A stretch of DNA of 64,000 nucleotides from Pseudomonas flavescens (lineage in GTDB: Bacteria; Pseudomonadota; Gammaproteobacteria; Pseudomonadales; Pseudomonadaceae): contig NZ_JACBYV010000001.1 of NCBI RefSeq assembly GCF_013408425.1, positions 4,650,001 to 4,714,000 on the forward strand. Direction: 5' to 3'. The notes under the pieces were generated by a model. The model was not told the DNA's origin, did not search any database, and saw only the letters and a program-made list of their open reading frames with translations. This document shows positions 1 through 7,640 of the stretch, piece by piece. Made by a program: the position numbers and the translations under genes. Numbering within the stretch: position 1 is the stretch's first letter; each line of letters begins with the position of its first letter.

Positions 1-747
1 GAGCCGGCGCGTGTCGACGTGCAGCGGATCATCGGCGATTCGGTCAACGTTTACGACCCGGTGATGCTGAGCTTCGCCGCTGCCGATGGCCAGCCTACGC
101 TCTACCCGGACAAGACCCACGGCGCCGGCAAGACCCACCGCATGCTGATCGGCCTGCACGAGGGGTTGTTCGCCGACTGGTGGCTGCGCTGGCTGTACCT
201 GATCGCCGGCCTGCTCGGCTGCGGGATGATCGGTACCGGGCTGGTGCTGTGGACGGTCAAGCGGCGTAATCAGCACCTCAAGCGCAATGATGCTGCGGCA
301 CTGTTCGACGCCTATGGCCTGCGCGTCGTGGAAGTGCTCAATGCCGGTACCCTGGTCGGCCTGCCGGTGGCGGTGGCCGCCTACTTCTGGGCCAACCGGC
401 TGTTGCCGGTGGGCATGGGGGATCGTGCGGACTGGGAGATGCACTGCCTGTTCCTGACCTGGGGCTGGCTGTTCCTCTATGCTTCGCTGCGGCCGCTGAA
501 GAAGGCCTGGCTGGAGATGGCCTGGATGGCCGTGGCGGCCTACGGGCTGGTTCCCGTGATCAACGGCCTGACCACCGACCGCCATCTGGGCGTGACCCTC
601 GTCGAGGGTGACTGGGTGCTGGCCGGGTTCGATCTGAGCATGTTCGGCCTGGCGGCGCTGTTCGCCTATGGCGCCATGAAGATTCGTCGTCGCTGGCTGA
701 AGGCCGATGCGGCAGCTGCGTTGTCGGGCAAGGAGGCGCTGGCATGA
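1..747 (+). CDS. PepSY-associated membrane protein, C-terminal part
   Basis: The reading frame is open from base 1, so this is the 3' part of a gene that starts outside the window; 249 codons are visible. Several hydrophobic helices are evident (one near LYLIAGLLGCGMIGTGLVLW, others around VGLPVAVAAYFW and HCLFLTWGWLFLYA). The layout and the following DUF3649 and DUF3325 genes fit the PepSY-associated inner-membrane proteins encoded with siderophore receptors, thought to help reductive release of iron in the periplasm. The role is inferred from family and context. Its stop overlaps the next start by 4 bp, so it is translated as part of an operon. Confidence 0.75.
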   Translation, partial: EPARVDVQRIIGDSVNVYDPVMLSFAAADGQPTLYPDKTHGAGKTHRMLIGLHEGLFADWWLRWLYLIAGLLGCGMIGTGLVLWTVKRRNQHLKRNDAAALFDAYGLRVVEVLNAGTLVGLPVAVAAYFWANRLLPVGMGDRADWEMHCLFLTWGWLFLYASLRPLKKAWLEMAWMAVAAYGLVPVINGLTTDRHLGVTLVEGDWVLAGFDLSMFGLAALFAYGAMKIRRRWLKADAAAALSGKEALA

Positions 748-1040
748 AAGAAGGTTCGATGGCGCGTTATCGCTGGCTGGTCGCCTCGCGCGTGTTGGCT
801 GCTGCACTGGGTGGCTATGCCCTGACCTCCGCGCTGACCGTCTTGTTGTCGCTCGTCTGGCCGCTGCCGAAAAGCCAGGCCGTGCTGGCCGCCACGATGC
901 TCAGCTTTACCCTGTATGCCGGTGCGGTGATCTGGGTGTTCAGCGTGCGCAGCGTGACCCGCGCCTGGCTGGGCATGCTGATCCCCACCGCGGTGATCGC
1001 GCTGCTGTGCTGGGTGCTGCAATCGGGAGGTCCGGCATGA
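744..1040 (+). CDS. DUF3649-family small membrane protein
   Basis: A 98-aa protein with about three transmembrane helices (ASRVLAAALGGYALTSALTVLL, AVLAATMLSFTLYAGAVIWVF, WLGMLIPTAVIALLCWVL). Size, hydrophobic pattern and position between a PepSY protein and a DUF3325 protein match the DUF3649 family of iron-uptake accessory proteins; the molecular function is unknown. It overlaps both neighbours by 4 bp (ATGA), a sign of tight translational coupling. Confidence 0.75.
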   Translation: MKEGSMARYRWLVASRVLAAALGGYALTSALTVLLSLVWPLPKSQAVLAATMLSFTLYAGAVIWVFSVRSVTRAWLGMLIPTAVIALLCWVLQSGGPA

Positions 1041-1858
1041 CCCTGAACCTCTCCATTCTGCTCGCCAGCCTGGGTGGGTTCATCGCCCTGGCGCTGGCCA
1101 TGGACAAGCACTGCAAGCACCTGCTGCGCCGGGTACTGTCGCCGTTTTGGTTGCGTGCTTTGCGTATCGCAGGCTGGTCGCTGCTGGCCCTGGCATTGGC
1201 CCTGAGCCTCAGTCGGTGGGGCGTGAGTGTCGGTGCGGCGGCCTGGCTGGGCTGGTTGTCGGTCGCCGGGATCGTGCTGGTTTTCTACCTGCCGAAGTGG
1301 CCCTGGCAGCCCTCGCCGGGTAAGGCCGCGCCGCGTCGCGAGAAGAAACCTGCGCTGGTCGAGAACCTCGTGGCGCAGCCGGTCGAGCGCCTGCACTGGA
1401 TGCGTCGTGGAGCCACCGGCGTGTTGCTGCTGGTGCCCCTGGCGGTGCTTGGCCTGTTACTGACCGCTTCGCCAAAGCCGCTGCACAGCGACGATGCCGT
1501 GCACGGCCAGGTCGGCCCCTGGGCGTTCACCCTGGCCGAGGCGCAGCGCAAGGCGCCGCATCGGGTACTGGGTACGCCATTCAAGGCCTTCGAAGTACGC
1601 TTTTGCGAAACCTGCGATGACCAGATACGCGCGGCCTATCTGAAGATCCGCAAGCCACGTTCACTGCGTGCCGCGGGCCTGGTGTTCTCTGGCAACCGCT
1701 GGGATCGTTGGGTGGAAATCCAGATTCCCGCCAAGGCCACACTCAGCGATCAGCTGTGGCTGACCGTGGAAGGCAAGGACGGCAGCGTGCATCACGCGGC
1801 GGTGGATATCGACAAAGTGTCGCCCGAGCTGGCGGCGTTTCTCGAACGCGAATCCTGA
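1037..1858 (+). CDS. DUF3325-like membrane protein with C-terminal soluble domain
   Basis: A 273-aa protein. The N-terminal ~95 residues form three hydrophobic segments like DUF3325 (LSILLASLGGFIALALAM and following). A basic linker, a further helix (MRRGATGVLLLVPLAVLGLLL) and a ~120-residue soluble domain containing a CETC pair follow. The ATG at 1037 overlaps the preceding stop. The extra C-terminal domain is longer than a minimal DUF3325 protein, and I do not recognise it; the CxxC could bind metal or be redox active. It is the last gene of the iron-accessory operon. Confidence 0.65.
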   Translation: MTLNLSILLASLGGFIALALAMDKHCKHLLRRVLSPFWLRALRIAGWSLLALALALSLSRWGVSVGAAAWLGWLSVAGIVLVFYLPKWPWQPSPGKAAPRREKKPALVENLVAQPVERLHWMRRGATGVLLLVPLAVLGLLLTASPKPLHSDDAVHGQVGPWAFTLAEAQRKAPHRVLGTPFKAFEVRFCETCDDQIRAAYLKIRKPRSLRAAGLVFSGNRWDRWVEIQIPAKATLSDQLWLTVEGKDGSVHHAAVDIDKVSPELAAFLERES

Positions 1859-1882
1859 GTGACGGATGTGCAGGGGCCTATA

Positions 1883-2046
1883 GTTCCCACGCTCTGCGTG
1901 GGCATTCATCCTGTGGCGCTCGCGCCACGATTTGCGAACTCGGATAACGATGTACGGACGCAGAGCGTCCTGCCAATGCATTACCACGCAGAGCGTGGGA
2001 ACGATCAACTGCTTCCCGGGTTTCGCTGCGCTCTACCCAGGCTACG
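1883..2046. repeat. Intergenic inverted repeats
   Basis: The 261-bp gap before tag holds two opposed copies of a palindrome: GTTCCCACGCTCTGCGTGGG at 1883-1902 and its complement at 1984-2003. A GACGCAGAGCGTCC hairpin lies between them, and a segment ending CTACCCAGGCTACG lies at about 2023-2046. A copy of the first palindrome recurs near 41016-41039. These are dispersed intergenic repeats of the kind common in Pseudomonas. No gene is seen here. Confidence 0.7.
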
Positions 2047-2119
2047 AGAGTCGGCGCTGGCTCACTCGTAATCGATCCCCGGTTATAGTCTGCGCTCGCC
2101 CATCGCCGAGCCGATTGCC

Positions 2120-2683
2120 ATGCCCCGCTGTTTCTGGTGTAACGACGACCCGCTCTATCAGGCTTATCACGACAGAGAATGGGGCGTGCCGTCCCGCGAC
2201 CCACAGCACCTGTTCGAGATGCTGCTGCTCGAAGGCGCCCAGGCCGGATTGTCGTGGATCACCGTGCTGAAGAAGCGCGAGCGCTACCGCGAAGTCCTGT
2301 TCGGTTTCGATGCCGAACGGCTGGCGGCGATGAGCGACGCCCATATCGAAACCCTGATGCAGGATCCCGGCATCATCCGCAATCGTCTCAAGCTGCAGGC
2401 CGCGCGCAAGAACGCCCAGGCCTGGCTGCGCCTCGACGATCCGGTGACGCTGCTCTGGTCGTTCGTCGGCGGCCAGCCGAAAATCAATCACTTCGACGGC
2501 CGCGGCGACGTGCCGGCGGTCACCCCCGAAGCCGAGGCCATGAGCAAGGCGCTGAAAAAGGCCGGCTTCACTTTCGTCGGCCCGACCATCTGCTATGCCT
2601 TCATGCAGGCCACCGGCATGGTCATGGACCACACCCGCGATTGTGATCGCTACGCAGAGCTGCAACAGGAGGCACGCCCTTGA
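2120..2683 (+). CDS. tag: DNA-3-methyladenine glycosylase I
   Basis: A 187-aa protein, the usual Tag length. It excises 3-methyladenine from alkylated DNA as the first step of base-excision repair. Visible family features are the N-terminal RCFWCNDDPLYQAYHDREWG segment with the Zn-binding Cys, the helix-hairpin-helix-like core (EGAQAGLSWITVLKKRE) and the C-terminal MVMDHTRDCDRY with the remaining Zn-binding His and Cys. The stop overlaps the TTG start of the next gene. In P. aeruginosa the same gene lies next to the LpxL-type acyltransferase. Confidence 0.96.
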   Translation: MPRCFWCNDDPLYQAYHDREWGVPSRDPQHLFEMLLLEGAQAGLSWITVLKKRERYREVLFGFDAERLAAMSDAHIETLMQDPGIIRNRLKLQAARKNAQAWLRLDDPVTLLWSFVGGQPKINHFDGRGDVPAVTPEAEAMSKALKKAGFTFVGPTICYAFMQATGMVMDHTRDCDRYAELQQEARP

Positions 2684-3294
2684 GTACCACCATCGACACC
2701 CTGGAACAACTGCAGGCGCTCTACGGCCAAGCCCACGAGCGGTCGTTGCGCAAGGAAATCCCCTACCTCAGCGAGCCCTATCAGGCACTGGTCGCTGCGT
2801 CGCCCTTCGTGGTGCTTGGTACCCACGGCCCGGATGGGCTGGATTGCTCGCCCCGTGGCGATGCGCCGGGCTTCGTGCGGGTCGTCGATGAGCGCACCCT
2901 GCTGCTGCCGGATCGCCCGGGCAACAACCGCATCGACAGTCTGCGCAATATCGTCCACGACCCCCACGTGGCGCTGCTGTTCCTGATTCCCGGGGTTGGC
3001 GAGAGCTTCCGGGTCAATGGCCGTGCCAGCATTTCCGTCGATCCCGCCCTGCTGGAACGTTGCAGCGCACAGGGCAAGCTGCCGCGCAGCGTGCTGCGTA
3101 TCAGCGTCGACACCTGTTATTTCCAGTGTTCCAAGGCGGCGGTGCGCTCCGGGCTGTGGGATGCCGAGCGCCATGTCGAGCGCTCCAGCCTGCCGTCGGC
3201 GGGCGACATCCTCAAGGCGGTCATGGACCCGCAATTTGATGCGCAGTCCTATGAGCGCGAGTTGCAGGAACGCCTGAAAACCATGCTCTACTGA
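2680..3294 (+). CDS. Pyridoxamine 5'-phosphate oxidase-family flavoprotein
   Basis: A 204-aa protein with a PNPOx-like split-barrel sequence (SPFVVLGTHGPDGLDCSPRGD, LLLPDRPGNNRIDSLRNIV, VALLFLIPGVGESFRVNGRA). This matches the MSMEG_1061-type subgroup predicted to bind FMN or F420; the substrate is unknown. Translation probably starts at TTG 2680, with an AGGAGG-like site about 10 bases upstream and overlap with the tag stop, so the two genes are translationally coupled. Confidence 0.85.
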   Translation: MSTTIDTLEQLQALYGQAHERSLRKEIPYLSEPYQALVAASPFVVLGTHGPDGLDCSPRGDAPGFVRVVDERTLLLPDRPGNNRIDSLRNIVHDPHVALLFLIPGVGESFRVNGRASISVDPALLERCSAQGKLPRSVLRISVDTCYFQCSKAAVRSGLWDAERHVERSSLPSAGDILKAVMDPQFDAQSYERELQERLKTMLY

Positions 3295-3381
3295 ACGTTT
3301 CCTCGTTTCTGCACGTGTATGTAACAGTCACGCGACCCTCAGCCGGTTACAATGCGCTCCCTTTTTGGATGGGAGCAGCTT

Positions 3382-4269
3382 GTGGAAAAGCTCAAAGGCG
3401 CTCTGGTGGTCGGTTCCCTGCGCTTGTTCGCCCTGTTGCCATGGCGAGCCGTGCAGTCGCTCGGCGCGATGATCGGCTGGTTGATGTGGAAGCTGCCTTC
3501 GGGCTCGCGCGATGTGGTGCGCATCAACCTGGCCAAGTGTTTTCCTGAACTGAGTGCCGCCGAGCACGACAAGCTGGTCGGCCGCAGCCTGATGGACATT
3601 GGTCGCACACTGACCGAAAGCGCCTGCGCCTGGGTCTGGCCGGCGCACAAGTCGCTGGCCCGCGTGCGTGAGGTCGAAGGCCTGGAAGTGCTCGAAGCCG
3701 CCCTCGCCTCCGGCAAGGGCGTGGTTGGCATCACCAGCCATCTGGGCAATTGGGAAGTGCTCAACCACTTCTACTGTTCGCAGTGCAAACCGATCATTTT
3801 CTACCGTCCGCCAAAGCTCAAGGCCGTGGATGATCTGCTCCGTGAGCAGCGCGTGCAGCTGGGCAACCGCGTGGCACCGTCGACCAAGGAAGGCATCCTC
3901 AGCGTCATCAAGGAAGTGCGCAAGGGCGGTGCCGTGGGCATCCCCGCGGACCCCGAGCCGAGCCTGTCGTCCGGCATGTTCGTGCCCTTCTGCGGCACCG
4001 TGGCGCTGACCAGCAAGTTCGTGCCGGGCATGCTCGCCGGTGGCAAAGCGGTAGGCGTGTTCCTGCATGCGCTGCGTCTGGAAGACGGCTCCGGTTACAA
4101 GGTGATCCTGGAAGCCGCGCCGGAAGGCATGTACAGCGAAGACACCTACACCGCCGTGGCGGCCATGAGCGCCGTGGTAGAGAAATACGTGCGTGCCTAC
4201 CCGAGCCAGTACATGTGGAGCATGAAACGCTTCAAGAAGCGCCCCGAAGGTGAGGAGCGCTGGTACTGA
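3382..4269 (+). CDS. LpxL/HtrB-family lipid A lauroyl acyltransferase
   Basis: A 295-aa inner-membrane-associated acyltransferase that adds a secondary acyl chain to lipid A precursors. The HX4E catalytic motif is visible as SHLGNWE, followed by FYRPPKLKAVDDLLREQR and the GIPADPEPS segment. The GTG at 3382 has a GGGAG site 8 bases upstream and gives the expected N-terminus MEKLKGALV; an upstream ATG at 3352 lacks a good site. Position after tag corresponds to PA0011 of P. aeruginosa. Which lipid A position it acylates cannot be read from sequence. Confidence 0.93.
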   Translation: MEKLKGALVVGSLRLFALLPWRAVQSLGAMIGWLMWKLPSGSRDVVRINLAKCFPELSAAEHDKLVGRSLMDIGRTLTESACAWVWPAHKSLARVREVEGLEVLEAALASGKGVVGITSHLGNWEVLNHFYCSQCKPIIFYRPPKLKAVDDLLREQRVQLGNRVAPSTKEGILSVIKEVRKGGAVGIPADPEPSLSSGMFVPFCGTVALTSKFVPGMLAGGKAVGVFLHALRLEDGSGYKVILEAAPEGMYSEDTYTAVAAMSAVVEKYVRAYPSQYMWSMKRFKKRPEGEERWY

Positions 4270-4276
4270 AATCCAC

Positions 4277-4297
4277 GGCGCCTCGCAACGAGGCGCC
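4277..4297 (+). terminator. Hairpin after the acyltransferase gene
   Basis: A perfect 9-bp stem GGCGCCTCG/CGAGGCGCC with a CAA loop begins 8 bases after the stop codon. No strong T-run follows, so it may act as a 3'-end stabiliser or a weak terminator. Confidence 0.6.
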
Positions 4298-4368
4298 GGT
4301 GGGCTGGGCGTAAGCGGAAAATTGAGTTATTAACAGGGCAAATCTTTTCGCACGAGGCTGTTCAGGAC

Positions 4369-4635
4369 ATGTCCGCCAACCAGCGCCAGTATCCCCGTAC
4401 ACCGATGAAGTGCCGCATCAAGATCTGCCATCCGAGCTTCGGTGAACGGGTTGCTCAGACCCGCGATCTTTCCGATGGTGGCGTGTACGTCCGGCATGAG
4501 GACCTGGCAGCTCTGGAGCTGGGTACACGAGTGACCGGCCAGGTGCAGGACATGCCCTTCGAAGCACCGATCCTGGAAATGGAAGTGATGCGCGTCGATC
4601 CCGATGGGGTCGGGCTGCGCTTCATCCGCGACTGA
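4369..4635 (+). CDS. PilZ-domain protein
   Basis: An 88-aa single-domain PilZ protein. Both c-di-GMP-binding motifs are present: RxxxR as RQYPR at residues 6-10, and D/NxSxxG as DLSDGG near residue 33. The rest forms the expected beta-barrel ending VGLRFI. It probably acts as a c-di-GMP receptor or adaptor; its partner is unknown. It corresponds in position to PA0012. Confidence 0.9.
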   Translation: MSANQRQYPRTPMKCRIKICHPSFGERVAQTRDLSDGGVYVRHEDLAALELGTRVTGQVQDMPFEAPILEMEVMRVDPDGVGLRFIRD

Positions 4636-4659
4636 CAGCTTGGCTGCTGCAACTTCCTG

Positions 4660-4692
4660 GCGTGCCCACCTTTGCGTGGGCACGCTGCTTTT
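4660..4692 (+). terminator. Rho-independent terminator after the PilZ gene
   Basis: A 10-bp perfect stem GCGTGCCCAC/GTGGGCACGC with a 6-base loop, followed by TGCTTTTC. It lies 25 bases after the PilZ stop codon. Confidence 0.8.
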
Positions 4693-4836
4693 CATGGCTG
4701 TCGAATGAGTCGTGGCGTTTTTTCATCGCGGAGTGCGGGTTTTCCCCGAGTTATCCGTCTTTGTAGATGAACCACCACTTTTTTTGCCCGGCGCTGGTGC
4801 CGGGCCTCTCGTTCAATTCCGTGAAAAGGAGTTCCC

Positions 4837-5472
4837 ATGACCCCGATCCGTTGCCGCCATGCGGCTTCCCTGGCCCTGCTGGTGGGCTGCAGCCTGGCCC
4901 TGCCCTTCGCCCAGGCCGAGTACCTGTGGATCGAGCGTGGCCCTGCTCCGCAAGCCAAGGCTTATCTGAGTGATTTCCAGCCAACGGAGCAACTGAGCCT
5001 CGGCAAGCTGCTGGAAGCGAGTACCCGTCAGGCCGACGGCAAGGCCGCCGCGCTGCATGCCAGTGGCGATGCTTACCCGATCGTCGACGACGGCCAGGGG
5101 GATCTGCGCGTCAGTGCCAAGCTGCCGGAAGGCGACAAGCTGGTTATCTACGAAGCCAAGGCCGGGCGCAGCGAAACCAAGGCGGTCAATGACCTGGAAC
5201 TGGTGCCGACCGAGCCCAACGGCAACGCCTTCGAACTGCATTGGAAAGGCACCGTGGTGTCGGCCTCGCAGGTCAATGTGTACACGTCCGAGCAATGGAC
5301 GCGAACCCTCAAGCCCAATGCCGAGGGCATCGTGACCCTCGACCCCTCCTTCCCCGCTCGCTACGTGCTGGAAGTGACCGCCCAGGTCAACGGCGCCGCC
5401 ACCGTCGACGGCAAGCGCTACGACAGCGTGGTACACGTGGCGACCCTGTCGTTCGAGGTCCCGCGCCACTAA
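4837..5472 (+). CDS. Secreted protein, possibly DUF4198-like
   Basis: A 211-aa protein with a clear Sec signal peptide (hydrophobic LALLVGCSLALPFAQA, likely cleaved after AQA near residue 27). The mature part is beta-rich (EYLWIERGP, ADGKAAALHASGD, ARYVLEVTAQVNG). This resembles periplasmic DUF4198/NikM-like proteins linked to metal uptake, but the match is from memory and weak. An AAAAGGAG site precedes the ATG. It may be the counterpart of the conserved hypothetical gene found after the PilZ gene in P. aeruginosa. Confidence 0.6.
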   Translation: MTPIRCRHAASLALLVGCSLALPFAQAEYLWIERGPAPQAKAYLSDFQPTEQLSLGKLLEASTRQADGKAAALHASGDAYPIVDDGQGDLRVSAKLPEGDKLVIYEAKAGRSETKAVNDLELVPTEPNGNAFELHWKGTVVSASQVNVYTSEQWTRTLKPNAEGIVTLDPSFPARYVLEVTAQVNGAATVDGKRYDSVVHVATLSFEVPRH

Positions 5473-5473
5473 G

Positions 5474-5498
5474 GTTGCGCTGCTGCCTGCAGCGCAAC
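5474..5498. terminator. Hairpin between convergent genes
   Basis: A perfect 9-bp stem GTTGCGCTG/CAGCGCAAC with a 7-base loop sits between the stop codons of two convergent genes. It probably marks the 3' ends of both transcripts. Confidence 0.6.
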
Positions 5499-5523
5499 GG
5501 TGGCAGGCAGCAGCGAGGCTGGG

Positions 5524-6450
5524 CTAGAGCTTGGCTTTGACCGCTTGCAGCGCATCGCCACCGTCTCGGGTGGTTACACCGTCGAGCCAGCCATCGAGCA
5601 CTTCAGGGTTGGCCTTGATCCAGGTCTTGATGGCCGTGGCGTTGGCGACCTTCCCGTTCAGCACCTGGTCCATGATGGTGTTCTCCATGTCCTGGGTGAA
5701 CTTCAGGTTGGTCAGCAGCTTGCCGACGTTCGGGCACTCGGCCACGTAGCCCTTGCGCGCCAGGGTGTTGACCGAGCCGGTGCTGCCGAAGAATTTCTCG
5801 CCGCCCTTGAGGTACTGCATGTCGTACTGGATGTTCATCGGGTGCGGTGTCCAGCCGAGAAAGACCACGAACTGGCCACGCTTCTCGGCCCTGCCGACCT
5901 GCACCAGCATGGCCTGCTCGCTCGACTCGACCAGTTCCCAGTCGCCAAGATCGAACTCGTTGTTGGCGATCATCTGGCGGATGTAGTCGTTGGCCGGTGA
6001 GCCCGAGCCGATGCCGTAGATTTTCTTGCCGAAGCGCGCGGCGAATTTGTTCAGGTCCTTGAAGTCCTGCACGCCCTCTTCGTAGGCATAGGTCGGTACC
6101 GCCAGGGTGTACTCGGTGCCACCGAGGTTCTCCACCACCTTGTCGACCTGGCCGCTGGTGACGTAGCGCTCGTAGTCGTGCTGCCCGGCCGGCATCCAGT
6201 TGCCGAGGAATACATCGACCTGCCCCTTCTGCAATCCGGCGAAGATGATCGGCACCGCCAGGGTACGGGTCTGCGGCTTGTAGCCAAGGCCGTCGAGCAG
6301 CAGGCTGGCGATGCCGTTGGTAACCGCGATGTCGCTCCAGCCCGGATCGGCAAGGCTGACGGTGGCGCACTTGGCGTCTTCCGCCATGCTGTGGAAGCTG
6401 GCGCTCATGGCCAGCAGGCTGACGGCGATCACGGTCTTCAGGGGCTTCAT
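5524..6450 (-). CDS. Choline/glycine betaine ABC transporter substrate-binding protein
   Basis: A 308-aa periplasmic binding protein of the OpuAC/ProX-ChoX type. It has a signal peptide (MKPLKTVIAVSLLAMSASFHSMA), then CATVSLADPGWSDIAVTNGIA, GQVDVFLGNWMPAGQ and VVFLGWTPHPMN. The Trp-containing motifs are those that line the quaternary-ammonium cage in this family, and choline is the likeliest ligand. The second ATG (6450) is preferred because AAAAGGA lies 8 bases before it and only 2 bases before the upstream ATG (6456). No permease or ATPase gene is adjacent, so it is an orphan binding protein that probably feeds a core transporter elsewhere. Confidence 0.9.
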   Translation of the reverse strand: MKPLKTVIAVSLLAMSASFHSMAEDAKCATVSLADPGWSDIAVTNGIASLLLDGLGYKPQTRTLAVPIIFAGLQKGQVDVFLGNWMPAGQHDYERYVTSGQVDKVVENLGGTEYTLAVPTYAYEEGVQDFKDLNKFAARFGKKIYGIGSGSPANDYIRQMIANNEFDLGDWELVESSEQAMLVQVGRAEKRGQFVVFLGWTPHPMNIQYDMQYLKGGEKFFGSTGSVNTLARKGYVAECPNVGKLLTNLKFTQDMENTIMDQVLNGKVANATAIKTWIKANPEVLDGWLDGVTTRDGGDALQAVKAKL

Positions 6451-6766
6451 CGGCATCGTCCTTTTGCATAGGGAGCCCTAACCCTAGGGCTGTCAGCACG
6501 GCAGCGCAAGGCAATTGGCGCTGAAAATCGGCAAGGCTGTATCGATCCTCCGGGTTCATTCAGCAGCTGGACAGCAGGTTCCGTGCATACTGATAAACAG
6601 CACGACCGCTGGTCGAGGGATCGACGAAAAGATTGAACTTGCCGTCGATTTCGCTTGTCCGTCCTGCGGGACGAGCGGAGTGCCCCCTCTCTATTTCATC
6701 AATGTTACAAGTGGCTGATTTCAGGAAAGGATTCACGGCGGCTTGGGTATCTTCAAGGTCATCACG
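6451..6766. other. Divergent intergenic region
   Basis: A 316-bp gap between the leftward binding-protein gene and the rightward NlpC/P60 gene. It must hold both promoters. I see no clear consensus sigma-70 or sigma-54 promoter and no repeat in it. Confidence 0.4.
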
Positions 6767-7309
6767 TTGAATAAATTTTTCCTGTCTCTGTTTCTCGGTG
6801 GTGCCCTGTGCTGCGCCGCCGTCGGTAATGCCTCCGCCAGTTTTCGCGTTCACCTGCAGGACGGCAGCAGCCGCGTGGTGCCACCGACCAAGGTCGAGCA
6901 CACGCCGGCGCAAAGCGTGGTCAAGCGAGCCATGAGCACCTTGGGCACGCCTTACCGCTGGGGCGGTACCAGCCCGGAGCGTGGTTTCGACTGCAGCGGC
7001 CTGGTCAACTATGCGTTCAAGAAGGTCGATGACCTCGAGCTGCCCCGGACCTCCCGCGCCCTGTCCCGGGTCGATGGCCCCAAGGTGGCCAAGGGCGATC
7101 TGGAGCCTGGGGACCTGCTGTTCTTCCGCATTCGCGGGCGCAGCGTCGACCACGTGGCCATCTACCTGGGCAACGACCGCTTCATTCACGCCCCGCGTCG
7201 TGGCAGCAACGTGCGGATCGACAAACTCAGCGACGGCTACTGGAAAAAGCATTTCCAGCTGGCTCGCCGGGTGATGCCGGAAGAAACCCAGCTGGCCAGC
7301 AACGGTTGA
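6767..7309 (+). CDS. NlpC/P60-family peptidoglycan endopeptidase
   Basis: A 180-aa exported C40 peptidase likely to cut peptide stems in peptidoglycan. The N-terminus is a signal peptide (NKFFLSLFLGGALCCAAVGNASA). The catalytic Cys is in FDCSGLVNYAF, the His in VDHVAIYLGN, and the third polar residue in FIHAPRRG. A TTG at 6767 with AAGG 8 bases upstream gives a normal signal peptide; a TTG at 6743 in the same frame would add eight residues. The Cys residues in the signal region do not form a convincing lipobox. Confidence 0.88.
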   Translation: MNKFFLSLFLGGALCCAAVGNASASFRVHLQDGSSRVVPPTKVEHTPAQSVVKRAMSTLGTPYRWGGTSPERGFDCSGLVNYAFKKVDDLELPRTSRALSRVDGPKVAKGDLEPGDLLFFRIRGRSVDHVAIYLGNDRFIHAPRRGSNVRIDKLSDGYWKKHFQLARRVMPEETQLASNG

Positions 7310-7332
7310 CGGAGTCGGCGAAACGACAGTTG

Positions 7333-7497
7333 TAAGGCGAAAGCAGCCGTTCGGTTTGGTGGGCTGAAGCCCACCCTGCAGCTTAATGGTGGGAGTAGAA
7401 GCTCGGTCTACATTCTGTGGGAGCGGGCCATGCCCGCGAAAAAATCGCGGGCATGGCCCGCTCCCACAGGTACTGCACCGATGACCGCTATCGCCTT
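7333..7497 (+). repeat. Composite MITE-like repeat, copy 1
   Basis: A 165-bp unit bounded by near-perfect inverted ends (TAAGGCGAAAGCAG at 7333 and CCGCTATCGCCTT at 7485). It contains a GGTGGGCTGAAGCCCACC palindrome and then a perfect 25-bp stem at 7415-7439/7445-7469 with an AAAAA loop. The same composite recurs in opposite orientation at 59457-59622 with the same order of parts. No protein is encoded, so if mobile it would need help in trans. Confidence 0.75.
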
Positions 7498-7600
7498 CAA
7501 GTCGCCACCGATGAAGCCGTATGCCATCCGCCGGGCGGGCTGTCCTGGTGCCGGTGCAGGCGGTACACTGCGCGCCGCTCGTGGCCATGTCGGTCGCAGC

Positions 7601-7634
7601 AATGGGTTCCCTAACCCCATTCCACGAAAAAGGA
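7601..7634 (+). promoter_or_regulatory. preQ1-I riboswitch
   Basis: Stem P1 is AATGGG (7601-7606) with CCCATT (7616-7621). The loop TTCCCTAAC holds the family's ligand-pairing C at 7615. An A-rich tail ends in AAAAAGGA (7627-7634), the ribosome-binding site of the next gene. Loop bases TTCC (7607-7610) can pair with GGA of that site to form the H-type pseudoknot, so ligand binding should block translation initiation. The arrangement GGG-loop-TAACCCCA-A-rich tail-AAGG matches the preQ1-I class as I recall it from Thermoanaerobacter. A queuosine-precursor transporter directly follows. Confidence 0.82.
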
Positions 7635-7640
7635 CATGCC

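Noticed and set aside
5524..6456. ATG at 6456 as start of the choline-binding protein
   Set aside because: AAAAGGA is only 2 bases from it; the ATG two codons later has 8-base spacing.
7415..7469. Perfect 25-bp hairpin considered as a terminator for the NlpC/P60 gene
   Set aside because: It lacks a T-run and belongs to a repeat family found elsewhere, including between two rightward SDR genes.
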